Assembly: GCF_043555865.1 (NCBI RefSeq)
Contig: NZ_JBIGHY010000002.1
Span: 806,001-870,000 of the forward strand
Reading direction: 5' to 3'
Length of the DNA stretch: 64,000 bases
Source: Pelomonas dachongensis
GTDB taxonomy: Bacteria > Pseudomonadota > Gammaproteobacteria > Burkholderiales > Burkholderiaceae_C
In this document: positions 9,016 through 17,217 of the stretch, one piece after another
Numbering within the stretch: the stretch's first letter is position 1
How the letters are laid out: every line of letters starts with the position of its first letter
Notes under the pieces: model-generated
Databases searched by the model: none
Told to the model about the DNA's origin: nothing
The model's input: the letters and a program-made list of their open reading frames with translations, nothing else
Translations under genes and position numbers: made by a program

Positions 9016-9548
9016 CGGTCAGCCTGCCCGATCTGTTCCTGCACTTCCTGACGCTGTCGCTGCTGTCCATCGGCGGCGCCATCTCCACCGTGCCGGAGAT
9101 GCACCGCTTCCTGGTCGAGCGCACGGGCTGGCTGTCGGAGGCGGGCTTCACCTCGTCGATCGCGCTGGCGCAGGCCGCACCGGGCCCCAACGTGCTGTTC
9201 GTGGCGGTGCTGGGCTTCAATGTGGCTGGACTGCCGGGCGCGGCGGCGGCCATGGCCGGCATCCTGTTGCCGTCCACGGTGCTGACGCTGGCCGCCACGC
9301 GCTGGATGCGGGCCAATCGCGGCCATGCCGGGCTGCGCGCGTTCTCGGCCGGCATGGCGCCGCTGACGCTGGGCCTCGTCTTCGCCACAGGCTGGCTGCT
9401 GGCCCTGCCCTTCGTGCGCGACGACGCCCACCGCTGGGGCGCGCTCGTGCTGATCGCCGCCACCGTGTGGCTGACGCTGAAGACGCGGTTGAGCCTGGTG
9501 TGGATGGTGCTGGGCGGCGGCGTGCTGGGGGCGATCGGTATCGTCTAA
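9012..9548 (+). CDS. Chromate transporter family protein, second half-size subunit
   Basis: This is the second CHR domain, 178 residues, starting with the ATG at 9012 that overlaps the preceding stop (ATGA). It has the matching motifs LSLLSIGGAISTVPEMHRFL and QAAPGPNVLFVAVLGF and about five or six membrane segments. With its partner it should form the antiparallel heterodimer expected of short-chain CHR pairs. Its 3' end overlaps by 4 bp the 3' end of the convergent GlxA-type regulator gene. Confidence 0.85.
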   Translation: MTVSLPDLFLHFLTLSLLSIGGAISTVPEMHRFLVERTGWLSEAGFTSSIALAQAAPGPNVLFVAVLGFNVAGLPGAAAAMAGILLPSTVLTLAATRWMRANRGHAGLRAFSAGMAPLTLGLVFATGWLLALPFVRDDAHRWGALVLIAATVWLTLKTRLSLVWMVLGGGVLGAIGIV

Positions 9549-10519
9549 GCGCCGAGCGCGCCCTGACGGAACGCAGCGGGCGGCCGGCCTAGCAGTCGCA
9601 CGAACGAACGCCGCATGCGCTCGGCGCTGCCGAAGCCGCAGTCCTGCGACACCCGCAGCACTGACGCTGCGCCACTGTCCAGCGCGGCGCGTGCCGCCTC
9701 CACCCGCAGCCGCTCGACGGCCTGTGCGGGCGTGGCGCCCGTCTCGGCACGAAAGCAGCGCGCAAAATGTCGCGGGCTCATGCAAGCCCGCGCCGCCAGC
9801 GCTTCTACGCCGTGATCGCGCTGCAGGTCGCGGCGCACGTCATCCAGCAGCGCACCGAAACGCCCCTCCGGGCGCTGCAGGTCCAGCAGCGGCGAGAACT
9901 GCGACTGCCCGCCTGGACGCCGCCGCTCCACCACCAACTGGCGCGCGGCGTCGCGGGCGATGTCCTCGCCATGGTCGTGGGCCAGCAGCGCCAGGCACAG
10001 GTCGATGCCGGCGGTCATGCCGGCGCTCGTCCACACTTCGGGGCGCTGCTCGGCCCGCACGGCGGGCTCGCGCACGTAGATGCGGTCGGGCTGCAGCCGC
10101 ACGGCCGGGTAGTCGGTGGCGAACTGCCGGCCGCGCGACCAGTGCGTCGTCGCCGTGCGCTGGTCCAACAGCCCGGCCGCTGCCAGCAGCAGGCTGCCGC
10201 TGCAGATGCTGGCGATGCGCGCACCGGAACGGCCGGCACGCTGCAGCCAGCCCGTGAGGCGGGCATCGCCGCAGGCGGCGTCCACGCCGTCGCCGCCGAT
10301 CACCATGACGAGGTCCAGATCGCTCAGGGCGCGCGGCAGCCCCCGCACCGGCCAGGCCACGCCGGCGGAGCTGCGAACGGCGGGAGGCTCTCTCGCCACG
10401 AGCCGCCAGTCGTAGCTGCCCGGCCGCGCCAGGCGGGCCAGCTCGAACACCGCCATCGGCCCGGCCAGGTCGAACTGCTGGAAGCCGGGAAATAGGACGA
10501 AGGCGATGCGGCAGGTCAT
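9545..10519 (-). CDS. GlxA family transcriptional regulator (DJ-1/PfpI plus AraC DNA-binding domain)
   Basis: This is a 324-residue regulator with an N-terminal class I glutamine-amidotransferase-like (DJ-1/PfpI) sensor domain and a C-terminal AraC helix-turn-helix pair. The first domain (about 3-190) contains PGFQQFDLAGPMAVFELA and the nucleophile-elbow-like SICSGSLLLAAAG. The second (about 220-320) contains LAARACMSPRHFARCFRAET and VSQDCGFGSAERMRRSF. It is divergent from the class III aminotransferase, whose promoter region contains two copies of a 10-mer, so it may control that gene. Ligand unknown; family members often sense nitrogenous compounds. Confidence 0.92.
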   Translation of the reverse strand: MTCRIAFVLFPGFQQFDLAGPMAVFELARLARPGSYDWRLVAREPPAVRSSAGVAWPVRGLPRALSDLDLVMVIGGDGVDAACGDARLTGWLQRAGRSGARIASICSGSLLLAAAGLLDQRTATTHWSRGRQFATDYPAVRLQPDRIYVREPAVRAEQRPEVWTSAGMTAGIDLCLALLAHDHGEDIARDAARQLVVERRRPGGQSQFSPLLDLQRPEGRFGALLDDVRRDLQRDHGVEALAARACMSPRHFARCFRAETGATPAQAVERLRVEAARAALDSGAASVLRVSQDCGFGSAERMRRSFVRLLGRPPAAFRQGALGA

Positions 10520-10555
10520 GCCTTCATGATGGCAGAAAAGGTGGGAACTGCGTCA

Positions 10556-10593
10556 TGGCGGCCATGGGTCCGCGGTCGCACACTGGCGGCCAT
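10556..10593. promoter_or_regulatory. Repeated 10-mer in the regulator/aminotransferase divergent region
   Basis: TGGCGGCCAT occurs at 10556-10565 and again at 10584-10593, 28 bp apart, between the divergent GlxA-type regulator and the aminotransferase. The left copy is also inside an interrupted palindrome CATGGC-G-GCCATG (10554-10566). It is a candidate regulator site; nothing else supports it. Confidence 0.3.
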
Positions 10594-10612
10594 CGCTCAG
10601 CCAGGACCCACC

Positions 10613-11794
10613 ATGACCGACCCCGGACACGCCCTTATCACCATCACCCAGCGGCCCGCGACGGTCTTCGTCGAAGGCCACGGCGCCTGGCTCATCGACG
10701 AACAGGGCAAGCGCCACGTCGACCTCGTGCAGGGCTGGGCGGTCAACAGCCTGGGCCACAGCCCGGCGCTGATCACGCAGGCGCTGCTCGCCCAGTCGCA
10801 GCGCCTGCTGAACCCCAGCCCGGCCTACTACAACCGCCCACTGCTGGACCTGGCCGCGCGGCTGGTACAGCTCAGCGCCTTTGACCGCGTGTTCCTGGCC
10901 AGCTCCGGCGCCGAGGCCAACGAGGGCGCGGTGAAGCTGGCGCGGCGCTGGGGCAGCCGGCATCGCAATGGCGCGCACGAGATCATCGGTTTCGAGCACG
11001 CCTTCCACGGCCGCACGCTGGCGATGATGAGTGCTTCGGGCAAGCCGGGCTGGGACGCCATCTATACGCCGATGCCGGGCGGATTCACCAAGGCGCGGCT
11101 GAACGACATCGCGTCAGTCGAACGCGCGCTGACGCCACGCACCGTCGCCGTGATGATCGAGTTCGTGCAGGGCGAGGCCGGCGTCGTCGTTGCCGAACCG
11201 GGCTTTGTGCGCGAGCTGCGGGCGCTCACCGCGGAGCGCGGCGTGCTGCTCATCGCCGACGAGGTGCAGACCGGCGTCGGTCGCTGCGGCACCGCGTTCG
11301 CGTATGAGCAGTACGGCATTGAGCCCGATGTGATGACGCTGGCCAAGGGCCTGGGCGGCGGCGTGCCGCTGGCGGCACTGCTGTGCAAGGAGGCGTTCAA
11401 CTGCTTTGAGCCGGGCGACCAGGGCGGTACGTTCGCGGGCAACCCGCTGATGGCCGCCGTGGGCCTGGCCGTCGTCGACGAGGTGTGCCGGCCCGCGTTC
11501 CTGGCCGGTGTGCGGGCGCGGGCAGAACAGCTGTCAGCGGGCCTGCAGGCCATCGCGCGGGAGTTCGACTTGGTGGGCGAGCGCGGCATGGGGCTGCTGC
11601 GGGCGCTGGTTCTGCCGACCGACGTGGCAGCGGACGTGGTCGCCGCCGCGCAAGCGCTGGAACCCGTGGGCCTGCTGCTGAACGCGCCCCGCCCTCACCT
11701 CATCCGGCTGATGCCTGCGCTGAACATCAGCGCGGCCGAGATGGACGAAGGCCTGGCGCTGATTCGCCAGGCCTTGCGAATCGTGCTTGCCTGA
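10613..11794 (+). CDS. argD: Class III aminotransferase, acetylornithine aminotransferase-like
   Basis: This is a PLP-dependent class III aminotransferase, most similar in layout to acetylornithine transaminase (arginine biosynthesis). The ATG at 10613 gives 393 residues, the usual length. Visible motifs are SSGAEANEGAVKLARRWG, FEHAFHGRTLAMMSASG, ADEVQTGVGRCGT and the PLP-lysine segment MTLAKGLGGGVPLAALL, with GGTFAGNPLMAA following. The in-frame start 87 bp upstream would add a low-complexity tail and run over the putative regulatory repeats, so it is not used. Divergent placement from a GlxA-type regulator is unusual for housekeeping argD, and a catabolic omega-aminotransferase (ornithine, GABA) is possible. 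Confidence 0.82.
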   Translation: MTDPGHALITITQRPATVFVEGHGAWLIDEQGKRHVDLVQGWAVNSLGHSPALITQALLAQSQRLLNPSPAYYNRPLLDLAARLVQLSAFDRVFLASSGAEANEGAVKLARRWGSRHRNGAHEIIGFEHAFHGRTLAMMSASGKPGWDAIYTPMPGGFTKARLNDIASVERALTPRTVAVMIEFVQGEAGVVVAEPGFVRELRALTAERGVLLIADEVQTGVGRCGTAFAYEQYGIEPDVMTLAKGLGGGVPLAALLCKEAFNCFEPGDQGGTFAGNPLMAAVGLAVVDEVCRPAFLAGVRARAEQLSAGLQAIAREFDLVGERGMGLLRALVLPTDVAADVVAAAQALEPVGLLLNAPRPHLIRLMPALNISAAEMDEGLALIRQALRIVLA

Positions 11795-11808
11795 ATGGCT
11801 TCGCGGGG

Positions 11809-11945
11809 CGAGCGCCGGGCCGCCCCAAGCCGGCCCGCCTCTGGCGATGTGCGAGCGGGTCACGCCCCGCGAGCATTGCCGTCCTCTCGGGGGACCGACT
11901 GGGCTTGCGGGCGTCCAGCACCGCAAGCCCAGGCGAGGGGCTTCA
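11809..11945 (-). repeat. Structured intergenic repeat, copy 1
   Basis: This copy lies between the convergent aminotransferase and upp genes. It shares with the copies at 26329 and 51928 an outer CGGGCCG...CGGCCCG hairpin, a central hairpin, a GTCC...GGAC hairpin, a long third stem-loop with GCGTCCAGC in its loop, and the end GAGGGGCTTCA. In this copy the third stem is 12 bp (CTGGGCTTGCGG/CCGCAAGCCCAG). The last three bases on the minus strand are the TGA stop of upp. Confidence 0.8.
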
Positions 11946-12569
11946 GGTCGTCCCGAAAATCTTGTCGCCCGCGTCGCCCAGGCCAGGAATGATGTAGCCG
12001 ACCTCATTCAGGTGGCTGTCGATGGCCGCCGTCCAGCAGCGCACGTCAGGGTGGGCGGCTTCCAGCGCCTTGACGCCCTCGGGCGCGGCCACCAGCACCA
12101 GTGCGCGCACGTCCCTGCAACCGCGCTGCTTCAGCAGGTCGACGGTGGCGATCATGCTGCCAGCCGTGGCCAGCATGGGGTCGATGATCAGCGCCGTGCG
12201 GGCCTCCAGGCTGCCGACGAACTTGTCGAAGTAGTTCACCGGCTTCAGCGTTTCGTGGTCACGCGCCAGGCCCACCACGGACACCTTGGCGTTGGGCAGG
12301 ATGTCCAGCACGCCGTCCAGCATGCCCAGACCCGCGCGCAGGATGGGCACCACAGTGACCTTCTTGCCGGCGATCTGGTCGCACTCGGCCGGGCCGCTCC
12401 AGCAGTTGATGGTGACCTTCTCGGTCGGGAAGTCGGCCGTCGCCTCGTAGGCCAGCAGCCGCGCCACCTCACCCGTCAGCTCGCGGAACTTCTTTGTCGA
12501 GATGTCCGCCTCGCGCAGCAGGCCGATCTTGTGTTTGACGAGGGGGTGCTTGACTTCGATGACGGCCAT
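11943..12569 (-). CDS. upp: Uracil phosphoribosyltransferase
   Basis: Upp converts uracil plus PRPP to UMP in pyrimidine salvage. The 208 residues match the family length, and the PRPP-binding loop is visible as LIIDPMLATAGSMIATVD. Other family segments are VPILRAGLGMLDG, the substrate-side VAAPEG and the C-terminal PGLGDAGDKIFGTT. The stop codon is the end of the intergenic repeat. The gene stands downstream of rlmB on the same strand, separated by 31 bp, so co-transcription is likely. Confidence 0.97.
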   Translation of the reverse strand: MAVIEVKHPLVKHKIGLLREADISTKKFRELTGEVARLLAYEATADFPTEKVTINCWSGPAECDQIAGKKVTVVPILRAGLGMLDGVLDILPNAKVSVVGLARDHETLKPVNYFDKFVGSLEARTALIIDPMLATAGSMIATVDLLKQRGCRDVRALVLVAAPEGVKALEAAHPDVRCWTAAIDSHLNEVGYIIPGLGDAGDKIFGTT

Positions 12570-12600
12570 GAGGCCTCCCAGTTTTTCTCAATAGTCAGAA

Positions 12601-13341
12601 TTATCGGCTGCGCTGGCGAAGGGCTTCGTACAGGCACACGCCCGACGCGACGGACACGTTCAGGCTCTCGACCGCGCCGGCCATGGGGATGCGCACCAGC
12701 TCGTCGCACGTCTTGGCCGTCAGCTGGCGCATGCCCTCGCCTTCAGCGCCCAGCACCAACGCCACGGGGCGCTTGAAGTCGACGTCGTAGATGGAGCGCT
12801 CTGCCTGGTCCGAAGTGCCGACAACCCAGATGTCGCGTTCCTTCAGCTCATTCAAAGTCCGTGCCAGGTTGGTGACCATCAGATAGGGCACCGTCTCGGC
12901 CGCGCCGCTGGCCACCTTGGCCACCGTGGCGTTCAGGCCCACGGCGCGGTCCTTGGGCGCAACGACGGCGTGCACGCCGGCGCCATCGGCCACGCGCAGG
13001 CAGGCACCCAGGTTGTGCGGGTCGGTCACGCCGTCGAGCACCAGCACCAGCGGCGGGCCTTCGACGGCATCCAGCACGTCGTCCAGCGAATGCGGCTGCG
13101 CGAGGGTTGCCACGCGCGCCACCACGCCCTGGTGACGCGGGCTGCCGGCCAGCTGGCTCAGGCGCTCGTCGCTGCTTTCCACCAGCTTCGCGCCGGCCTC
13201 CTTGGCGCGGTCGATGAAAGCGCGCATGCGCTGGTCGCGCCGCGCGGGGTCGAAATGCACCTCGGCGACGGACGCGGGGTGGGTCTTGAGGCGGACGGTG
13301 ACGGCGTGAAAGCCGAACAGGACGGACTTGGGCGAGCTCAT
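12601..13341 (-). CDS. rlmB: 23S rRNA (guanosine-2251-2'-O)-methyltransferase
   Basis: This SpoU/TrmH-family methyltransferase modifies G2251 of 23S rRNA using SAM. The 246-residue protein has an N-terminal L30e-like substrate-binding domain (about 1-85). The knotted catalytic domain shows the three SPOUT motifs NLGACLRVADGAG, LVLGAEGEGMRQLT and ESLNVSVASGVCLYEALRQR. It starts at the ATG at 13341 and lies 15 bp downstream of the polysaccharide deacetylase gene on the same strand. Confidence 0.95.
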   Translation of the reverse strand: MSSPKSVLFGFHAVTVRLKTHPASVAEVHFDPARRDQRMRAFIDRAKEAGAKLVESSDERLSQLAGSPRHQGVVARVATLAQPHSLDDVLDAVEGPPLVLVLDGVTDPHNLGACLRVADGAGVHAVVAPKDRAVGLNATVAKVASGAAETVPYLMVTNLARTLNELKERDIWVVGTSDQAERSIYDVDFKRPVALVLGAEGEGMRQLTAKTCDELVRIPMAGAVESLNVSVASGVCLYEALRQRSR

Positions 13342-13356
13342 GCACGCATTGTCGGC

Positions 13357-14157
13357 TCAGCGACCCGCTTGCTTTCTGGCGTTCTCCATGACGTTGACCA
13401 TCGTGTCGGTCCAGAAGCGCGCCTTGTGTTTCGCCAGGTGGTCCAGCAGCGCGTCGTGAGCGGCCCTGTCTACGCTCAGGTGTTCCGCGCCCACGCCGTG
13501 GAACAGCAGGTGCACGACCGCGCGCTGGCTCGCCGCCTTCTCCACCAGCGCGATGAGCTGTTCGGCCGTCCAGCCTTCCACGAAGTAGACGGGCGCGGCG
13601 TAGGGGTCGAACCCCGAGGTGTCCGTCACCATCGCCGGATTGGCGGCGCGGAAAGCGACGAACTGCGGGCGCAGCGCCGTCACGTAATCCTGCCCGCCCG
13701 CCTTCAGGTCGAGGCAGGGCGGCGTGAAGGTGCGACGGGTCTGGCCGTCCAGGCTCTGCAGCCAGGTGTTGGCGGCCAGGATGTGTTCCTGCACCTGCGC
13801 CGGTGTCTGCTGATCCAGGTCGCGGTGCGGCTGCACCCACTCGCGGCCCGGGCCCTTGGCCGAGCAGCCGTGGAACAAGCTGTGGTTGCCCAGTTCGTGG
13901 CCGGCGGCGGCGGCGGCCTTCCATTCATTCTGGCGGGCCGGCAACGTGGGGCCGTTGATGGGGATGTAGAAGCTGCCACGCAGGCCGCGCCGGTTCAGCG
14001 CGGGGATGGCGTGGTCGAGCTGGCTGGGCAGCGCGTCGTCGTAGCCCAGCGTGACGGCGGCCTGCGCGCCGCCCGGCCACACGAAGGGCGCTGCCTGCAC
14101 GGCGGTGGCCGCGACCAGGCCGAGGACGGCCATCAGCATCTTCTTCATCGTCGTCAT
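13357..14157 (-). CDS. Polysaccharide deacetylase family protein (NodB-like), secreted
   Basis: This is a predicted secreted carbohydrate esterase of the NodB homology family, 266 residues. A signal peptide ends near AVQA. The metal-binding motifs are LGYDDA, the Asp pair replacing TFDD, and the H-x-x-x-H motif in GNHSLFHG. The later FTPPCLDLKAG stands where the RxPY motif is usually found and is divergent. It probably removes acetyl groups from a cell-surface or dietary polysaccharide. It begins 4 bp after the stop of a DUF1624 membrane protein, so the two are probably translated together. Confidence 0.85.
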   Translation of the reverse strand: MTTMKKMLMAVLGLVAATAVQAAPFVWPGGAQAAVTLGYDDALPSQLDHAIPALNRRGLRGSFYIPINGPTLPARQNEWKAAAAAGHELGNHSLFHGCSAKGPGREWVQPHRDLDQQTPAQVQEHILAANTWLQSLDGQTRRTFTPPCLDLKAGGQDYVTALRPQFVAFRAANPAMVTDTSGFDPYAAPVYFVEGWTAEQLIALVEKAASQRAVVHLLFHGVGAEHLSVDRAAHDALLDHLAKHKARFWTDTMVNVMENARKQAGR

Positions 14158-14161
14158 CTCC

Positions 14162-14869
14162 TCAACGCAGCAGTTGCACCGCCATCAACAGCCCGATCAA
14201 CACCGGCTGATGCACCATGTAGAAACTCAACGACCAGCGCCCCAGCACCGCCAGCGGCCGCGGCGCCGCGCCGCGCCACAACTGCGGCCGGGCGCGCGTG
14301 ACGACGAAGCCCAGCAGCATGACGCCGAACCACGGCAGCACCGGCACCCAGTCTTCGGTGACGGGCTTGTGCGTGACCAGGCCCAGCCAGTTTGTCCAGC
14401 GTGTGTCGAAGAACGGCAGCTGCACCAGCCGTGGCGCTGCAACAGCCAGCGCCGCCAGCGCCAGCAGCGCCGCGTTCGGCAGCCGTGCCAAGCCCAGCCG
14501 CAGCAGCACCAGCATGACGGCAATGCCGTGCAGCACGCCGAAGCTGATCCAGCTATTCGGGAACATGAACCACGAGCCCGCCGACACCAGCACCGCGCAG
14601 CCCGCCACCTGCGCCCAGCGCCGCCAGAAACGCACGGCGCTCTGCCCGGCGCCCACGGCCAGCGCCTGCCCGCCGCCGGCACAGAACAAGAACAGGCTGA
14701 CGATGGCCGTGCGCTGCCAGGTCCAGACCGGGTCACGGTAGAAGTCCTGGCGTATCCAGCCGAAGTGGTTCAGGTCGAACGCGAAATGGTAGGTCGCCAT
14801 CCACACGATGGCCGCGCCGCGCAGCGCGTCGAGACGGTCGGAACGTGAAGGCGCGACAGCCGCGGTCAT
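14162..14869 (-). CDS. DUF1624 / heparan-glucosaminide acetyltransferase-like membrane protein
   Basis: This is a polytopic membrane protein of 235 residues related to the DUF1624 family, whose eukaryotic members acetylate terminal glucosamine of heparan. The N-terminal RLDALRGAAIVWMATYHFAF contains the conserved LRG and His of the family. GVLHGIAVMLVLLR and LSFYMVHQPVLIGLLM are the later signature segments, and about six or seven hydrophobic spans are visible. It is sandwiched between a DUF4124 protein (11-bp gap) and a polysaccharide deacetylase (4-bp gap), which suggests modification of a surface glycan. Confidence 0.83.
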   Translation of the reverse strand: MTAAVAPSRSDRLDALRGAAIVWMATYHFAFDLNHFGWIRQDFYRDPVWTWQRTAIVSLFLFCAGGGQALAVGAGQSAVRFWRRWAQVAGCAVLVSAGSWFMFPNSWISFGVLHGIAVMLVLLRLGLARLPNAALLALAALAVAAPRLVQLPFFDTRWTNWLGLVTHKPVTEDWVPVLPWFGVMLLGFVVTRARPQLWRGAAPRPLAVLGRWSLSFYMVHQPVLIGLLMAVQLLR

Positions 14870-14880
14870 TGAAGAAGAGG

Positions 14881-15492
14881 TCAGGGCAACGGCGTGGAGG
14901 CCGGATTCTGGACCCGCTGCAGTCGCTGCTCGGCGCGGCGCTGCTGCATGCGCTCCTCGGCGATGCGCCGGCGCGCAATGCGGTCGCCCTCGTCCGGGTC
15001 GGCAGCGGCGTGCATGTCCTCGGCACGCACACGGGCGTCGCGGCGCACGCGGTCGCTCAGCTGGCTCTGCGCGGCCTGGGCGTCGCGGCTGATAGCCCAG
15101 TCAGCGTCGCGGTAGCGGCCCTGGCCGCTGCGGCACTGGCGCACCCGGCGCACCTCATCCTGCAGGAAACGGCGCTCGGCGTCACCCAGCGTGGTGGAGT
15201 TGGCCCGCGTCTCCATGCCACGCAACTCGCCGTCGCCGGGGCAGCTGTTGCCGGCCGGCCCGGGGGCCGCCGGCGCTGCGGAGGCGGGCTCCAGCGCCGC
15301 GCGCACGACCTCCGGCTTCAAGCTGTCCACCAGGTTGGGCTGCAGCGTGCGCTCGGACACCGGCTGCCCGGACTGCGGGCAGGGTTTGTCGCTGAACACG
15401 ACCTTGCCACCCACTTCGCATTTCCAGACCTGCTGCGCCGCCGCGCCCGTCGATGCCAGGCACCAGGCCAGGCTCCATGCCATCCATTTCAT
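14881..15492 (-). CDS. DUF4124 domain-containing periplasmic protein
   Basis: This is a small secreted or periplasmic protein of 203 residues. A signal peptide (MKWMAWSLAWCLASTGAAA) is followed at once by a DUF4124 domain, QQVWKCEVGGKVVFSDKPCP, with its two cysteines. The rest is a low-complexity Ala/Pro linker and a charged, Arg/Gln-rich helical tail. The ATG at 15492 fits the signal peptide; the longer upstream frame is antisense to the protease gene. It is the first gene of a run reaching rlmB and upp on the minus strand. Function unknown. Confidence 0.85.
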   Translation of the reverse strand: MKWMAWSLAWCLASTGAAAQQVWKCEVGGKVVFSDKPCPQSGQPVSERTLQPNLVDSLKPEVVRAALEPASAAPAAPGPAGNSCPGDGELRGMETRANSTTLGDAERRFLQDEVRRVRQCRSGQGRYRDADWAISRDAQAAQSQLSDRVRRDARVRAEDMHAAADPDEGDRIARRRIAEERMQQRRAEQRLQRVQNPASTPLP

Positions 15493-15553
15493 CGTCAAGC
15501 TCCCGTCTTTGCCCACAATGCGGGCCGTCACCATTGCCACCACCGACCGCGCC

Positions 15554-16642
15554 ATGCCACAGCGCCTTCTCGCCTTCACGATTGCCGCATTGTTCAGCAC
15601 CGTCGCCCTGCCGCCGGCGTTGGCCCAGAACAAGGCCGCCCAGCCGCGTGCCATCAGCCCCCGCGGCGCACTCGACGCCGAGGAGACGAACAACATCAGC
15701 GTCTTCAAACGCGTCAGCCCGTCGGTGGTGCACATCACCACGCTGTCCGTGCAAAGAGATTTCTTCTCGCTGCGCACCAGCGAGCAGCCGCGCGGCACGG
15801 GCACCGGCTTCGTCTGGGACGCGGAGGGGCACATCGTCACCAACTTCCACGTCATCCAGGGCGGCGACCGCGCCACCGTCACGCTGGCCGACCAGAGCAG
15901 CCACCCGGCCCGGCTGGTGGGCGCCTTTCCCGACCGCGACATCGCGGTGCTGCGCATCGACGCGCCGCGCGACAAGCTGCCCGCCATCCAACTCGGCGCC
16001 AGCCGCGACCTGCAGGTGGGCCAGAAGGTCTACGCCATCGGCAACCCGTTCGGGCTGGACCAGACCCTGACGATGGGCATCGTCTCAGCGCTGAACCGCG
16101 AGATCGAGGCCGTCACACGCCGCACCATCAAGGGTGCCATCCAGACCGATGCGGCCATCAACCCCGGCAACTCGGGCGGGCCGCTGCTGGACTCGGCGGG
16201 GCGGCTGATCGGCGTCAACACGTCCATCTACAGCCCCAGCGGCGCCAGCGCGGGCATCGGCTTCGCCATTCCGGTAGACGAAGTCAACCGCATCGTGCCG
16301 CGGCTGATCCGCGACGGGCGCTTCATCCGGCCAGCGCTGGGCGTGACGGCCGGCGCCGAGAACCTGGCGCGGGCGCTGGGCGCGCCCAAGGGCGTGCTGC
16401 TGGTGGACGTGGGCAACGGCAGCCCGGCAGCCGCGGCCGGCCTGAAGCCCTTCGGCCGCGACCGCAGCGGGCGCATCGTGCCGGGCGATGTCATCACCGG
16501 CGTCGACGGCCAGGCCGTGGCGGATCTGGACGACATGCTGTCGCTGCTGGAGACGCGTCAGATCGGGGAGAAGGTGACGCTGACCGTGTGGCGGGCGGGG
16601 CAGACGAGGAAGGTGGTGGCGACGTTGGGGAGTTCGGATTGA
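15554..16642 (+). CDS. Trypsin-like serine protease of the HtrA/DegP family with PDZ domain
   Basis: This is a periplasmic serine protease of 362 residues. The ATG at 15554 gives a clean signal peptide (MPQRLLAFTIAALFSTVALP, cleaved near ALA-Q); another ATG 36 bp upstream is in frame. The catalytic triad is H99 in TNFHVIQGG, D129 in DRDIAVLRI and S207 in NPGNSGGPLL. The activation-loop segment IGNPFGLDQTLTMGIVSAL is normal for HtrA. A single PDZ domain occupies about 265-360 (VLLVDVGNGSPAAAAGLK, PGDVITGVDGQAV). Having one PDZ makes it closer to DegS-like or plant-Deg-like proteases than to DegP. It is divergent from the DUF4124 gene. Confidence 0.93.
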   Translation: MPQRLLAFTIAALFSTVALPPALAQNKAAQPRAISPRGALDAEETNNISVFKRVSPSVVHITTLSVQRDFFSLRTSEQPRGTGTGFVWDAEGHIVTNFHVIQGGDRATVTLADQSSHPARLVGAFPDRDIAVLRIDAPRDKLPAIQLGASRDLQVGQKVYAIGNPFGLDQTLTMGIVSALNREIEAVTRRTIKGAIQTDAAINPGNSGGPLLDSAGRLIGVNTSIYSPSGASAGIGFAIPVDEVNRIVPRLIRDGRFIRPALGVTAGAENLARALGAPKGVLLVDVGNGSPAAAAGLKPFGRDRSGRIVPGDVITGVDGQAVADLDDMLSLLETRQIGEKVTLTVWRAGQTRKVVATLGSSD

Positions 16643-16669
16643 GGCGATCAGACTATAGGAACGGCGAGC

Positions 16670-17155
16670 ATGAATAGATCTGATCTCACGAAGCTGCTCC
16701 CGAGAAACGGCGCTGATATCGAGAATGCGCGCGCACTCGTCGCCCTCGGATACCCAATGGTCGAGCCAGTACTGACGAGCCTTCTCCAGTGGCTCGAGAC
16801 GGACGGCTCTCCAGTAGAGATGATCATCAGACCATTCTTCGCGGACCTTGGGGAACCGGCGCTGGAGTTGGTCCGGGATGCGCTGACGGCACCCATCAAG
16901 CCTGCCCGGAAGCACGCCCTGCTGCGCTACGTGTTGCCAAGCTGGCCAGCGAGCGTGGTGCAGAAGCTGGCGCCGGAGCTGCACGGCTTCATCCAGCACT
17001 ACGACTTCTACGGCCTCGACGTTTGGGCATTGCGCCTCCTTGTCGACAAGGGCATCGAGACACATGGAGGGAACGAGCAGTGGAAGGCGCAGAAGATTGA
17101 ACGGTTGAGGGAGCTGCTCGCCGTACTGGAATCGCCACCTGCAGCGACCTCGTAA
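16670..17155 (+). CDS. DUF5071-like HEAT-type small protein
   Basis: This is a 161-residue cytosolic protein. The opening DLTKLLPRNGADIENARALV, the PMVEPVLTSLLQWLE helix and the SPVEMIIRPFFADLG segment resemble DUF5071, a small HEAT-like helical domain common near immunity or orphan loci. The ATG at 16670 follows the protease stop by 27 bp. The region is visibly less GC-rich than its neighbours and uses more A/T-ending codons, which hints at later acquisition. No catalytic motif is seen. The family assignment is from recall of the pattern and was not searched. Confidence 0.7.
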   Translation: MNRSDLTKLLPRNGADIENARALVALGYPMVEPVLTSLLQWLETDGSPVEMIIRPFFADLGEPALELVRDALTAPIKPARKHALLRYVLPSWPASVVQKLAPELHGFIQHYDFYGLDVWALRLLVDKGIETHGGNEQWKAQKIERLRELLAVLESPPAATS

Positions 17156-17217
17156 AGTAGCGCTCCGCCGAACGCGCCAGCGCGAGCGGCTCAATCAACG
17201 CATCGACAGGACACTCC

